This document shows positions 54,018-63,128 of a stretch of DNA of 64,000 nucleotides, one piece after another. A program made the translations under genes and the position numbers. The stretch spans positions 3,100,001 through 3,164,000 of the forward strand of contig NZ_CP046564.1 in assembly GCF_009818105.1 (NCBI RefSeq), in the 5' to 3' direction. The notes below the pieces were generated by a model that was not told the origin of the DNA, ran no database searches, and saw only the letters and a program-made list of their open reading frames with translations. This DNA comes from Bacillus sp. N1-1 (GTDB lineage: Bacteria; Bacillota; Bacilli; Bacillales; Guptibacillaceae). The number at the start of each line of letters is the position of its first letter. The stretch's first letter is position 1.

Positions 54018-55337
54018 ATGAAACTAAAATTATCGAATAAAGACACATTGACGATCGGATTAATGCTATTTGCACTCTTCTTAGGTGCGGGAAATATGAT
54101 CTTCCCTCCAGCGCTTGGAAACTCTGCAGGTGAAAACATTTGGATTGCCACAGCTGGCTTTCTTATCACAGGTGTCGGCTTACCACTTCTTGGCGTAACA
54201 GCTATTGGCTTAACCGGTGGAAGTTTAAGGGACATCGCATCCAAAGTACATCCGCTATTTGGACTTATTTTCACAGCCATTCTCTACCTTGCAATCGGCC
54301 CATTCTTCGGAATACCGCGCACGGGTACTGTAGCTTTCGAGATCGGTGTTGTGCCATTTCTAAATGACTCTACAAACGTAAATGAATTGCCTTTATTTCT
54401 CTATACACTTATTTTCTTCGGATTAACATTCTGGTTATCATTAAACCCGACAAGGTTAGTGGATCGAGTTGGAAAAATACTAACCCCAATTTTAATTTTA
54501 GTCCTAGGTAGTCTCATCATTGGAGCATTTATAAATCCTCCTGGACCTTTATCAACGCCTGCACCTGATTATAAGAGCGGCGTGTTCTTTAAAGGCTTTA
54601 TCGAAGGATATCTTACAATGGACGCTATTGCTGCCCTTGTATTCGGAATCGTTGTGATACAAGCTGTCAACGATAAAGGCGTTTCTGATCGTAAAAATGT
54701 TTCGATTGCTGTACTAAAAGCGGGCATTCTTGCAGCGATTGGATTAACGGCCATTTATCTTTCATTGGCGTATATCGGTGCAACAAGCACGAGCCTTGTT
54801 GGATCCGCAAATAACGGGGGAGCGATATTATCAAGTATTGCTAGCTACTTATTTGGCTCATTAGGAACGCTTTTGCTCGGGGCGGCGATAACCTTCGCCT
54901 GCTTAACCACATCTGTAGGCCTCGTAACCGCCTGCGGAGAATATTTTTCTAAAACATATCCAAAGCTTTCCTACAAAACCGTTATTCTAGTCGTAACGCT
55001 ATTTAGTACATTCGTTGCGAATCTCGGTCTTACACAGCTTATTACGTTTACTTTACCTGTTTTAATTGCCATTTATCCGATCGCTATCGTTTTAATTTTT
55101 CTAACATTTATTGAGAATGTTTTTCCGATTCACCACTATGTTTATAGGGGAGCGATTATCTTAACAGTATTCATTAGCGTGCCAAACGCTCTAGAAGGAG
55201 CGGGAATTGTTTTGCCAGGTATGGGTGTCATGCAAACACTGCCGCTTTATAGCGAAGGCGTAGGATGGATTATCCCGGCCATTGTAGGCGCTGTGATCGG
55301 CCTCTTACTCTCTAGAACAACTAAACAAGCGTCGTAA
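54018..55337 (+). CDS. brnQ: Branched-chain amino acid:cation symporter (BrnQ/BraB)
   Basis: 439 residues from ATG 54018 (CAGGAGGCAATT upstream). Twelve predicted helices. The start GLMLFALFLGAGNMIFPPALG is the BrnQ signature, followed by GPFFGIPRTGTVAFEIGVVPF and VSDRKNVSIAVLKAGILAAIG. It imports Leu, Ile and Val with Na+ or H+. Synteny points to B. subtilis braB. Single gene on the plus strand. Confidence 0.94.
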   Translation: MKLKLSNKDTLTIGLMLFALFLGAGNMIFPPALGNSAGENIWIATAGFLITGVGLPLLGVTAIGLTGGSLRDIASKVHPLFGLIFTAILYLAIGPFFGIPRTGTVAFEIGVVPFLNDSTNVNELPLFLYTLIFFGLTFWLSLNPTRLVDRVGKILTPILILVLGSLIIGAFINPPGPLSTPAPDYKSGVFFKGFIEGYLTMDAIAALVFGIVVIQAVNDKGVSDRKNVSIAVLKAGILAAIGLTAIYLSLAYIGATSTSLVGSANNGGAILSSIASYLFGSLGTLLLGAAITFACLTTSVGLVTACGEYFSKTYPKLSYKTVILVVTLFSTFVANLGLTQLITFTLPVLIAIYPIAIVLIFLTFIENVFPIHHYVYRGAIILTVFISVPNALEGAGIVLPGMGVMQTLPLYSEGVGWIIPAIVGAVIGLLLSRTTKQAS

Positions 55338-55341
55338 TTCG

Positions 55342-55378
55342 AGAACGCAGGCTATCCGCCTGCGTTCTTTCTCTTTTG
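55342..55378 (+). terminator. Terminator of brnQ
   Basis: 11-bp perfect stem AGAACGCAGGC/GCCTGCGTTCT with a 5-base loop, then TTTCTCTTTT on the plus strand. Confidence 0.88.
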
Positions 55379-55426
55379 TTAAATGTCCATTCACTGAAAC
55401 GAATCATTAGGAAGATCTTGAGACAC

Positions 55427-55454
55427 AAAAAAAGCTCTCCTCGAAAGGAGAGCT
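55427..55454 (-). terminator. Terminator of ezrA
   Basis: 9-bp perfect stem AGCTCTCCT/AGGAGAGCT with a CGAA-type loop and TTTTTTT on the minus strand. It overlaps the ezrA stop codon. Confidence 0.88.
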
Positions 55455-57150
55455 ACGATTCAACAGGTTCTCTTACATCATTTTTAAGAGTTTGAAGCAC
55501 CTGTGGATCTACTTTTTCAATTGCAGCTTCAGCTGTAGACAAGGCATCATCATACTCATATTGTCTAAAGTGATTTTCTGCTTTTTGCAGCAATTCATCC
55601 ACACTTCGATGCTTCCCACGATACCGATTGCCAAACTGGATCAAACGTTCCGTTAAGACAGCGTCTTCGACAAGCTTCTTCGTAATTTCCGTGCTGTGCT
55701 CAACCGCACGTTCCGCGTCAGCTAACACTTCATTAATCTGATAGATATCAAGCGGTACGTCTGAAAGGCGTTCACTTAATTCGATAATAATGTCTTCAGC
55801 TAGTTCATAGCCATCAAGATAAGACTCAGGTATGCCTGGTAAATTACTTAATTTCATCATTCTTCTAGATTCGATTAACTTCCGCTTTAGATCTTTGATT
55901 GTATCTAGTGCTTTAAGCTCATCTCGCCTAAGCATGTGCAAGTTTTCTTTCTGAATCTGCATTTCGTGATCAATCGTTGCAAGATCTTCTTTTAGAGAAA
56001 GCACTGACTCAGCAAGAGTCGTATAAGCTTGTTGATTACCATCTACCGCTTCCCGAACAGCATTAAAGCGAATATGCATATCTGAGATTTTCAGTTCGAT
56101 ATCTTTTATCATGTTTAGTTCCTGTTCTTCTAACCGATAGCTTAGTTGAACAACGTTCGTTTCTTCCTGTAAATCCTGAAGATAAGAATTTGTTTTGAAC
56201 AGTTCATGTTCGATCTCTTCTACTTTTTCAGTAACGAGGTGCCTTGCATCTACCTCGGCTTCTAATTGGTCATAAAGTCCTTCAATACTTCTTCGTACCG
56301 AATCGATTTCTGTTTTCATTTCTTGAACTTCTGTCTTCTCAATGGCAGATTCAAAACGTACGAGGTCTGATTCTACCTGTTCGATGTGATCCTGAATTTC
56401 CAGGTGATCAAGAACATAGCCTTCAGATGCCATCGCAGAAGTACCATCTTCAAGCTCTTTCAATTGAGCAGGTATTTGCGTATGAACTAGCGCAATTAAT
56501 TCTGGTGTTACAGCAATTTTATCCTGAACAGCTGTTAACCGTTCTTGAATTTCCATTAGTACGCTTCTTGCCTCAAGATAATTTCCTTCTTCTGTATGCT
56601 GTTCATAATGCTTAAGATTCTGCTTTAGCTCATCAAGCTCTGCATCAAGCGTTGGATAAGCTTTTCCAAGCGAACGGTTCTGAGATAAAAGCCGTTGCTT
56701 TGCTTCCCTAAACACTTCTTGGACAGAAATAATATCCGTTCGGTTTTGCTCTTCACTTGAAACAAGTTCATTAATATCTTCCAACATTAATTCAATTCGC
56801 TTTTCAATTTGCTCTAACCGTTCGCGCGTTTCAACGAGAGTCGCTTTCGCTTTCCGAAAGCGATACTTCTCCGCTGCTTCTTCTGTATCCATGAGCTGTT
56901 CTTCTAGATTAGGAAGTTTAACGGCAACAATTTCGTCCCATTCTTCACGCCACTTCTCAAATTTCTCTTCCGTTTGCCCTGACATCGTTAATCCCTTTAC
57001 TCTCGAGATCTCATCAGTTACAGGTCTATTCAATATATCAATCTTCCATTCTTCTAGACGATCGATTTCATTGTATATTTTTCTTCTAGCAAAAGTGCCA
57101 TATAATATGACGGCAACCAGTAAAATAATCGCAATGACAATATACTCCAA
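55453..57150 (-). CDS. ezrA: Septation ring formation regulator EzrA
   Basis: 565 residues. One N-terminal membrane helix (about 2-22), then RRKIYNEIDRLEEWKIDILNRPVTDEISRVKGLTMSGQTEEKFEKWREEWDEI, a strongly conserved EzrA segment, followed by long coiled coils (spectrin-like bundle) to the end. It regulates FtsZ ring assembly at the membrane. The TTG at 57150 (MEYIVIAIILL, with AAGGGGTG upstream) is preferred over a GTG seven codons earlier because it matches known EzrA N-termini. Confidence 0.95.
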   Translation of the reverse strand: MEYIVIAIILLVAVILYGTFARRKIYNEIDRLEEWKIDILNRPVTDEISRVKGLTMSGQTEEKFEKWREEWDEIVAVKLPNLEEQLMDTEEAAEKYRFRKAKATLVETRERLEQIEKRIELMLEDINELVSSEEQNRTDIISVQEVFREAKQRLLSQNRSLGKAYPTLDAELDELKQNLKHYEQHTEEGNYLEARSVLMEIQERLTAVQDKIAVTPELIALVHTQIPAQLKELEDGTSAMASEGYVLDHLEIQDHIEQVESDLVRFESAIEKTEVQEMKTEIDSVRRSIEGLYDQLEAEVDARHLVTEKVEEIEHELFKTNSYLQDLQEETNVVQLSYRLEEQELNMIKDIELKISDMHIRFNAVREAVDGNQQAYTTLAESVLSLKEDLATIDHEMQIQKENLHMLRRDELKALDTIKDLKRKLIESRRMMKLSNLPGIPESYLDGYELAEDIIIELSERLSDVPLDIYQINEVLADAERAVEHSTEITKKLVEDAVLTERLIQFGNRYRGKHRSVDELLQKAENHFRQYEYDDALSTAEAAIEKVDPQVLQTLKNDVREPVES

Positions 57151-57373
57151 CGGAAGCACCCCTTCTTCCACATCATCAATTTATGTATGCATGCTAATTA
57201 AGCAGTCTAAATCATCAGATATAGATCTTTTATAAACAAATATGTAGGAAATTCATTAATGTTTTTATGATACCATGTAATTACCTCTTTGACTAAATAA
57301 ATTCAATATTCGACAGCTAAAATCCTTGATTATATTATAAACTTTTTCATTTTTTGAAAGAAGGTGCTTTAGA

Positions 57374-58207
57374 ATGAATATTTCATACGATGGACACATC
57401 CACTCTCCTTTTTGTCCACACGGCTCCACAGATCAATTTGAAGAGTATGTAGAAGCAGCAATACAAGCAGGTTATAAAGGAATGACTTTTACGGAACATG
57501 CTCCCCTCCCCGAAACCTTTACTGATCCTGTTCCAGACAAAGACAGCGGGATGAAGTGGGAGGACGTTCATAGTTACTTTGATTCCATTCAACAACTGAA
57601 AGAAAAGTATAAGGGTTTAATTGAAATTAATAGCGGACTTGAAGTTGATTATATTGAGGGTTATGAGGAAGAGACAAGACAATTACTTGATTCAGTTGGT
57701 CCACTTCTAGATGACGCCGTTCTTTCCGTCCACTTTATCAAACACGGCGATTTCTATACATGCCTGGACTATAGCCCAGAAGCATTCAATGACTTGATCC
57801 AAGCGTTAGGTTCGGTTGAAATGGTTCATAAAAAGTATTATGAAACTGTGCTAAAGTCAGTTCAATCCAATTTAGGAAATTACAAGCCTACCCGTATAGG
57901 ACATATGACACTCGCAAATAAATTCCAGAAAAAATATCCGGTTAAATACGATTTTCAAAGTGAAATAGCTACTATTCTTATTGCGATTAAAGAATACAAT
58001 TATTCTCTTGACTACAATGGCGCTGGTACAGTGAAACCACTTTGCGAAGAACCCTATCCAAGCGATCAAGTCGTCAAAGAAGCGTTAAAACGAGAAATCC
58101 CTCTCGTCTATGGCTCAGATGCCCATAGTGCAAAAGGGATTGGACAGGGAGCAGATCGGCTGATCACTCATTTGCTCCAAAAGCCAAATAAATTCAACCA
58201 TTCATAA
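57374..58207 (+). CDS. hisJ: Histidinol-phosphatase (PHP type, HisJ/HisK)
   Basis: 277 residues. PHP-domain metal motifs: DGHIHSPFCPHG, FTEHAPLP, SGLEVDYIEGYEE, SVHFIKHG, RIGHMTLANK and the final VYGSDAHSAKGIGQG. It dephosphorylates histidinol phosphate in histidine biosynthesis; other his genes are not nearby, as in B. subtilis. AAGGTGCTTTAGA precedes the ATG. Its last 14 bases overlap the convergent refZ. Confidence 0.92.
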   Translation: MNISYDGHIHSPFCPHGSTDQFEEYVEAAIQAGYKGMTFTEHAPLPETFTDPVPDKDSGMKWEDVHSYFDSIQQLKEKYKGLIEINSGLEVDYIEGYEEETRQLLDSVGPLLDDAVLSVHFIKHGDFYTCLDYSPEAFNDLIQALGSVEMVHKKYYETVLKSVQSNLGNYKPTRIGHMTLANKFQKKYPVKYDFQSEIATILIAIKEYNYSLDYNGAGTVKPLCEEPYPSDQVVKEALKREIPLVYGSDAHSAKGIGQGADRLITHLLQKPNKFNHS

Positions 58208-58847
58208 CAAGCGGGCGCTCGTCCCACTTCTTCTCCTTACAAATAGTTAACTGAATCCACTGATATAACTGTTTGTTATATTTTTCAATAAAATAACGTT
58301 CATTCGGTTGAATGTGATGCACTTCGAGAATATATTGAGGGTGTAAAAACGGCATCGAAAGCATTCCTTTCATTTGCATCACAATATAATCAATGGGTTG
58401 AGGGCGAAACTCTTTTCTCGCAAAACCCACTTCGAAAATCCTAGTGAAATAATACTTTTCTTTCGCCAGATAAGTGGTCATAATTTCACGAACGAGAACG
58501 GAATCGAATGTGATCTCTCGGTGTACAAATCGAGCTAACTGTCTATTCAAATATTGATATTCCATCACACGATCAATCGCGTCAATAAGACATGTTTTTG
58601 CTGAGTGCCCTTCAAGCTGTTGATATGCAGCTTCAATCTCTTTTACATATCCTTCAAGAAAAGAAGTCATTAAAAACTCAGCTAATCCTTTTTTTCCATT
58701 AAAGTAATAAGAGATTAGCGCAACGTTCACCTCTGCTTTACTCGCAATATCACGAACTGAAGTACCGTGGAATCCTTTGGTGTTAAAGAGTTGAATGGCG
58801 GCCTGGATGACACTTCGCTTCGATACTGTATCTCGCTCCTGTTTCAC
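58194..58847 (-). CDS. refZ: TetR family regulator RefZ
   Basis: 217 residues. TetR HTH at about 12-58: VIQAAIQLFNTKGFHGTSVRDIASKAEVNVALISYYFNGKKGLAEFL. The helical C-domain contains RFVHREITFDSVLVREIM and PFLHPQYILEVHHIQPNERYF. By synteny (next to hisJ and ezrA) this is RefZ/YttP, which binds sites near the origin and affects chromosome capture and FtsZ in sporulation. It overlaps hisJ tail to tail by 14 bases. Confidence 0.88.
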   Translation of the reverse strand: MKQERDTVSKRSVIQAAIQLFNTKGFHGTSVRDIASKAEVNVALISYYFNGKKGLAEFLMTSFLEGYVKEIEAAYQQLEGHSAKTCLIDAIDRVMEYQYLNRQLARFVHREITFDSVLVREIMTTYLAKEKYYFTRIFEVGFARKEFRPQPIDYIVMQMKGMLSMPFLHPQYILEVHHIQPNERYFIEKYNKQLYQWIQLTICKEKKWDERPLVMNG

Positions 58848-58997
58848 TAGGAACCACCTCCAAATAGTTCGTTCTTAGTAACTCATTCGTTAATTGCTCC
58901 TCCATTCCTTTAATAATCGTGCGACAAAATATGTGTGTTCCTCAACAAGATTTGATATGATTATCATAATTTCGAGTTAAGGAAGAGGTGTTTTGAC

Positions 58998-59483
58998 ATG
59001 TTTGAGGTCGAATCCTATTCAGGTAAAAGAGAAAAAGACTATCAAATGGTAATTAAACAATTAAGAGCACTGCTAGATGGCGAGACGAATCAGCTAGCCA
59101 ACCTTGCAAATGCTTCTGCATTATTAAATCAGTTTTTATCAGATGTGAACTGGGTAGGTTTTTATTTATATGAAAAAGAAACCGATCAACTTGTCCTCGG
59201 CCCATTCCAGGGGCTACCTGCTTGTGTCAGAATTCAGAATGGAAAAGGCGTATGTGGCACCGCATCCAAGGAAGTCAAAACAATGAGAATTGAGAATGTC
59301 CATGAGTTCCCTGGACATATTGCCTGCGACGCTGCGTCTCAATCTGAAATTGTAGTGCCTATTCTTTCTAATGGAGCACTTCTTGGTGTTCTTGATATTG
59401 ACAGCCCAGAAGTTGGACGCTTTGATGAAGTGGATCAAGAGTATTTAGAGAAATTCACATTAGCATTGCAAGATTACCTTTAA
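58998..59483 (+). CDS. ytsP: Free methionine-(R)-sulfoxide reductase (GAF domain, YtsP)
   Basis: 161 residues, one GAF domain. SDVNWVGFYLYEKETDQLVLGPFQGLPACVRI and EFPGHIACDAASQSEIVVPI are typical of fRMsr. The three functional cysteines, Cys76, Cys86 and Cys110, are all present, supporting catalytic activity on free Met-R-sulfoxide. GGAAGAGGTGTTTTGAC precedes the ATG. It lies next to methionine gamma-lyase (convergent), a sulfur amino acid context. Confidence 0.92.
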   Translation: MFEVESYSGKREKDYQMVIKQLRALLDGETNQLANLANASALLNQFLSDVNWVGFYLYEKETDQLVLGPFQGLPACVRIQNGKGVCGTASKEVKTMRIENVHEFPGHIACDAASQSEIVVPILSNGALLGVLDIDSPEVGRFDEVDQEYLEKFTLALQDYL

Positions 59484-59524
59484 GATCAGGTTAATCTTCA
59501 TCTATAAGAACTTTAAGAAATGAT

Positions 59525-59570
59525 AAAACCCGTCCAATGGAGACCTCCATTGGACGGGTTTTTATTTTTC
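59525..59570. terminator. Bidirectional terminator between ytsP and the gamma-lyase gene
   Basis: 18-base arms AAAACCCGTCCAATGGAG/CTCCATTGGACGGGTTTT, then TTTTTATTTTTC on the plus strand; weaker on the minus strand. It overlaps the end of the gamma-lyase gene. Confidence 0.85.
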
Positions 59571-60743
59571 AAGCGCTTGTTCGATATCCCCCCAAATGTC
59601 TTCCCATGCTTCAAGTCCAATCGAAAGACGAATAAGCGATTCACTAATCCCCATCCGTTTCCGCTCTTCTTCAGGAACCACTGCATGTGTCATCGTCGCC
59701 GGATGTTGAATAAGCGTTTCAGCATCTCCAAGACTAACTGCAATTTTTATCATTCCTAGCTGATTCATAAAATTTTGTGCTTCTTGTTTACCACCATTTA
59801 TTTCAAAGCTAATTAATCCCCCCGGGCTTTTCATCTGCTTTTGTGCAATTGTATAAGAAGGCGATTGCTCTCTTCCTGGATACATCACATTCGTTACTGA
59901 TGGATGCTCGATTAACTTTTGAACAATGTTATGAGCATTTGAGCAGTGACGATCCATCCGAATTGGGAGAGTCTTCAATCCCCGAAGGAGTAACCATGCA
60001 TCAAACGGTGAAAGAATTCCTCCGATATCCTTTTGTGTACTCTTTGCAATGGCAGTAATTGTCTTCTTATCACTCACAACTAGTCCGGCCACCACATCTC
60101 CATGTCCTCCGATATATTTTGTAGCGCTGTGCAAAACAATATCACAACCAAATTCTAGTGGGCGTTGTAGATACGGCGTAGAAAATGTATTATCTACAAC
60201 AACCGTGATTCCTTTTTCCTTTGCTACAGAAGAAATCATTTCAAGATCAATTAATTTTAATGTTGGATTTATGGGCGTCTCTATATAGATAACCGTTGTA
60301 TTTGGGCGAATAGCTTGTTGAATTTGTTCCAATGAATCAAGCGGAAGCAAGTCATGCTCGATCGCAAACTTCTCTTCTAACATTTTAAGTAATCCAAACG
60401 TGCAGCCGTACACTCCTTCAGAACAAAGGATATGGTCTCCCGACTTTACAAGATACATAAGAACGGCAGAAACAGCTGCCATGCCTGAACCAAAAGCTAA
60501 TCCACCCTCTGCATTCTCAAGAGAGGCAATCCTCTCTTCCAGCATTCGTACAGTTGGATTACCAAGTCTTGAATAAATGTAGCCAGGCTCTTCACCAGCA
60601 AACCTTCTTTCACCAGCTTCGGCTGTTTCAAATGTAAAAGTGGATGTTTGATAGATCGGTGATGCTAGACTATTATGATGTAATTTGGAATCATATCCAT
60701 CATGAATTGTTTTTGTCTCAAAACGTTGCTCTCCCAAAGTCAT
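59562..60743 (-). CDS. Methionine gamma-lyase-like PLP enzyme
   Basis: 393 residues of the Cys/Met metabolism PLP family. YSRLGNPTVRMLEERIASLENAEGGLAFGSGMAA (cofactor phosphate region), GVYGCTFGLLK with Cys114 at the position typical of methionine gamma-lyase, VDNTFSTPYLQRPLE, and the PLP Lys in LHSATKYIGGHGDVVAG. It probably splits methionine to methanethiol, ammonia and 2-oxobutyrate. Cystathionine gamma-synthase or lyase activity is the alternative. AGGGGGTT immediately precedes the ATG. A perfect cre site lies upstream. Confidence 0.85.
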   Translation of the reverse strand: MTLGEQRFETKTIHDGYDSKLHHNSLASPIYQTSTFTFETAEAGERRFAGEEPGYIYSRLGNPTVRMLEERIASLENAEGGLAFGSGMAAVSAVLMYLVKSGDHILCSEGVYGCTFGLLKMLEEKFAIEHDLLPLDSLEQIQQAIRPNTTVIYIETPINPTLKLIDLEMISSVAKEKGITVVVDNTFSTPYLQRPLEFGCDIVLHSATKYIGGHGDVVAGLVVSDKKTITAIAKSTQKDIGGILSPFDAWLLLRGLKTLPIRMDRHCSNAHNIVQKLIEHPSVTNVMYPGREQSPSYTIAQKQMKSPGGLISFEINGGKQEAQNFMNQLGMIKIAVSLGDAETLIQHPATMTHAVVPEEERKRMGISESLIRLSIGLEAWEDIWGDIEQALEK

Positions 60744-60779
60744 AACCCCCTGTTATAAAATCACACATTACACTTTTAT

Positions 60780-60793
60780 TGTAAGCGTTTTCA
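60780..60793. promoter_or_regulatory. Perfect cre (CcpA) site upstream of the gamma-lyase gene
   Basis: TGTAAGCGTTTTCA matches TGWAANCGNTNWCA at all 14 positions. It lies 37 bases upstream of the gamma-lyase ATG and overlaps a possible -35 box (TTGAAA). The rest of the 345-base gap (60744-61088) holds the divergent rpsD promoter and leader. Confidence 0.65.
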
Positions 60794-60868
60794 ATAATAA
60801 GGTGAAGAGGGAATTATCTTTCTTAACAGATCATTGACATCTTCTTATTCATCTCATTCCTACTATAG

Positions 60869-60897
60869 TTGACATCTCAATCTGAAAGAGTTACAAT
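60869..60897 (+). promoter_or_regulatory. Sigma-A promoter of rpsD
   Basis: TTGACA, 17 bases, TACAAT (6/6 and 5/6). Predicted start near 60904, giving a leader of about 185 bases. Confidence 0.8.
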
Positions 60898-60903
60898 TGC
60901 ATT

Positions 60904-61088
60904 TGTGTAAAATAAGAATGGGCAGCAGCGTGACGGGCTGCGATTTCATTGTGTTCCTTTTAATAGGTACGCCGCGTACCCTCCGGCTGTCGAGGTGAAG
61001 GCGTGTGAAAACACAATGTGCGCAAACCGGAATCACGACACTGTTTTTATTTTATACCAATAATAATGGTATAAAGGAGGAGCTAAAT
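60904..61088 (+). promoter_or_regulatory. Structured rpsD leader (likely S4 autoregulatory target)
   Basis: The leader contains a small GCAGC/GCTGC hairpin (60922-60941), a 9-bp long-range pairing CATTGTGTT/AACACAATG (60947-60955 with 61010-61018) enclosing a GGTAC-GCCGC-GTACC hairpin (60966-60980), and an 8-bp hairpin TTATACCA/TGGTATAA (61052-61074) that touches the AAGGAGG ribosome site. B. subtilis rpsD is known to be autoregulated by S4 through its leader. Confidence 0.65.
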
Positions 61089-61691
61089 ATGGCTCGTTAT
61101 ACAGGACCAAGTTGGAAAATTTCTCGTCGTCTTGGTATTTCTCTAAGTGGAACAGGTAAAGAATTGGAAAAGCGTCCTTACGCTCCAGGTCAACACGGAC
61201 CTAACCAGCGTAGAAAGCTTTCTGAATATGGACTTCAGCTTCAAGAGAAGCAAAAGCTTCGTCACATGTACGGCATGACTGAGCGTCAATTCCGTCGTCT
61301 TTTCGATGATGCTGGTAAAATGAAAGGTGTTCACGGTGAGAACTTCATGATTCTTCTTGAAGCTCGTCTTGATAACCTTGTTTATCGTCTGGGTCTAGCT
61401 CGTACTCGCCGTCAGGCTCGTCAGCTAGTTAACCACGGCCACATCACTGTCGATGGCAAACGTGTTGATATCCCTTCTTACCGCGTAGCGACTGGTCAAG
61501 TGATCAGCGTTCGTGAGAAGTCAAACAACCTTGACATCATCAAAGAAGCAATCGAAGTAAACAACTTCGTTCCAGAATACCTTACTTTCGATGCAGATAA
61601 GCTTGAAGGTACGTTCTCTCGTCTTCCTGAGCGTTCTGAACTTCCTGCTGAAATCACTGAAGCTCTTATCGTTGAGTACTACTCTCGTTAA
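61089..61691 (+). CDS. rpsD: 30S ribosomal protein S4
   Basis: 200 residues from ATG 61089 (AAGGAGGAGCTAAAT upstream). [26 protein letters not shown], the S4 RNA-binding domain [41 protein letters not shown] and C-terminal [21 protein letters not shown]. It is the form without zinc-binding cysteines. It nucleates 30S assembly and represses its own mRNA in B. subtilis. Codon use is strongly biased, as expected for a highly expressed gene. A terminator follows. Confidence 0.98.
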   Translation: MARYTGPSWKISRRLGISLSGTGKELEKRPYAPGQHGPNQRRKLSEYGLQLQEKQKLRHMYGMTERQFRRLFDDAGKMKGVHGENFMILLEARLDNLVYRLGLARTRRQARQLVNHGHITVDGKRVDIPSYRVATGQVISVREKSNNLDIIKEAIEVNNFVPEYLTFDADKLEGTFSRLPERSELPAEITEALIVEYYSR

Positions 61692-61703
61692 GCTGTTTCA
61701 ACT

Positions 61704-61730
61704 CCCCGGAATTTATTCCGGGGTTTTTTT
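61704..61730 (+). terminator. Terminator of rpsD
   Basis: 8-bp GC-rich stem CCCCGGAA/TTCCGGGG with a 4-base loop, then TTTTTTT on the plus strand. Confidence 0.92.
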
Positions 61731-61759
61731 ATGTCAAAAAAGTGAAATTGGTTTATACG

Positions 61760-61790
61760 AAAAAAGAGATGCTCCTAACGAGCACCTCTT
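61760..61790 (-). terminator. Terminator of tyrS
   Basis: Stem of two helices AAGAG/CTCTT and TGCTC/GAGCA separated by one A-C mismatch, 5-base loop, then TTTTTT on the minus strand. Confidence 0.78.
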
Positions 61791-61799
61791 CATTAACAA

Positions 61800-63065
61800 T
61801 TAATATGTGAGAAGGAAGTATTTCTTTTTCCCTCTTCGAATAATAACGTATTGATTTTCAATTTGATCGCTTTCTGAAATTACCTTATCCATTTCCTTAC
61901 AGCGTTCACCATTGATATAAACGGCGCCATTCTTCACATCTTCTCTTGCCTGACGCTTGGAAGATGAAATTCCAGCTTCTACAAGTAAGTCTATCAATCC
62001 TTTTTCATGATCTTCTACATGATAGGATGGCACGTCTTTAAACCCTAAACGAATTTCTTCAGCCGTTAATTGCTTAATGTCCCCACTAAAAAGAGCTTCC
62101 GAAATATTAATCGCCTGCTGAAGCTTTTCTTCTCCATGCACGAGCTTCGTTACATTTTCAGCAAGTGTACGGTGCGCTTCTCTTTTTTCTGGTGCTTCTA
62201 AATGCTTCGACTCAATTTCTTTAATCTCTTCAATACTTAAGAATGTAAAGTAATTTAGAAACTTTACAACATCACGATCATCAGTATTAATCCAGAACTG
62301 ATAGAATTCATAAGGAGATGTTTTATCAGCATCTAGCCAGATAGCGCCACTTTCTGATTTACCAAACTTGGAGCCGTCACTTTTCGTAACAAGTGGAAAC
62401 GTTGCACCGTATGCTTTCGTCGATTCTTCGCTTCCTTCTTCTTTACGAATTAATTCAAGACCAGCAGTGATATTTCCCCACTGATCACTACCTCCGATTT
62501 GCAAGCGACAATTTTCTTTTCGATAAAGTTGAAGAAAGTCATACGATTGAAGAATCATGTACGTAAACTCAGTAAAGGAAATTCCGGCTTCGAGACGTGA
62601 TGTAACCGAATCTTTCGCAAGCATGTAGTTTAAACCAAAGTTCTTTCCTACATCGCGAAGAAATGGAATCACGTTCAATTCGCCGATCCAGTCATAGTTG
62701 TTTACAGCTTTTGCAGCATTCGCTTCTGTACCAAAATCTAAAAAGCGCGCTAGCTGACCCTGTAATTTATTGGTCCATTCTTTTACAATATCTTCGGAAT
62801 TTAACGTACGCTCATTCGAACGGCCACTTGGGTCTCCAATAAGTCCGGTTGCCCCACCAACAAGTGCAATCGGCGTATGCCCTGCAAGCTGAAATCTACG
62901 AAGCGCAAGTACTGGCAACAAATGTCCAATATGAAGACTATCAGCTGTTGGATCAAATCCTGAATAAAGAGCAATTCGGTTGTTAGACAACTCTTTTTCA
63001 AGACCTTCTCTATCGGTCACCTGATTTAACAGGCCTCTTGCTTCTAATTCATCTAAAATGTGCAT
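61800..63065 (-). CDS. tyrS: Tyrosyl-tRNA synthetase
   Basis: 421 residues, TyrRS type 1. Class I motifs: LYSGFDPTADSLHIGHLLPVLALRRFQ (HIGH = HIGH itself) and KFGKS in TKSDGSKFGKSESG. YDFLQLYRKENCRLQIGGSDQWGNI is the tyrosine pocket. The C-terminal S4-like domain (about 350-421) is complete. It charges tRNA-Tyr. A tyrosine T-box precedes it; GGAGACGATGAT leads to the ATG at 63065. Confidence 0.98.
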   Translation of the reverse strand: MHILDELEARGLLNQVTDREGLEKELSNNRIALYSGFDPTADSLHIGHLLPVLALRRFQLAGHTPIALVGGATGLIGDPSGRSNERTLNSEDIVKEWTNKLQGQLARFLDFGTEANAAKAVNNYDWIGELNVIPFLRDVGKNFGLNYMLAKDSVTSRLEAGISFTEFTYMILQSYDFLQLYRKENCRLQIGGSDQWGNITAGLELIRKEEGSEESTKAYGATFPLVTKSDGSKFGKSESGAIWLDADKTSPYEFYQFWINTDDRDVVKFLNYFTFLSIEEIKEIESKHLEAPEKREAHRTLAENVTKLVHGEEKLQQAINISEALFSGDIKQLTAEEIRLGFKDVPSYHVEDHEKGLIDLLVEAGISSSKRQAREDVKNGAVYINGERCKEMDKVISESDQIENQYVIIRRGKKKYFLLTY

Positions 63066-63128
63066 ATCATCGTCTCCTCTGATTCATAGTAATTCCCTAT
63101 TTCAAGCAATTAACAGTTCTACAAACAT

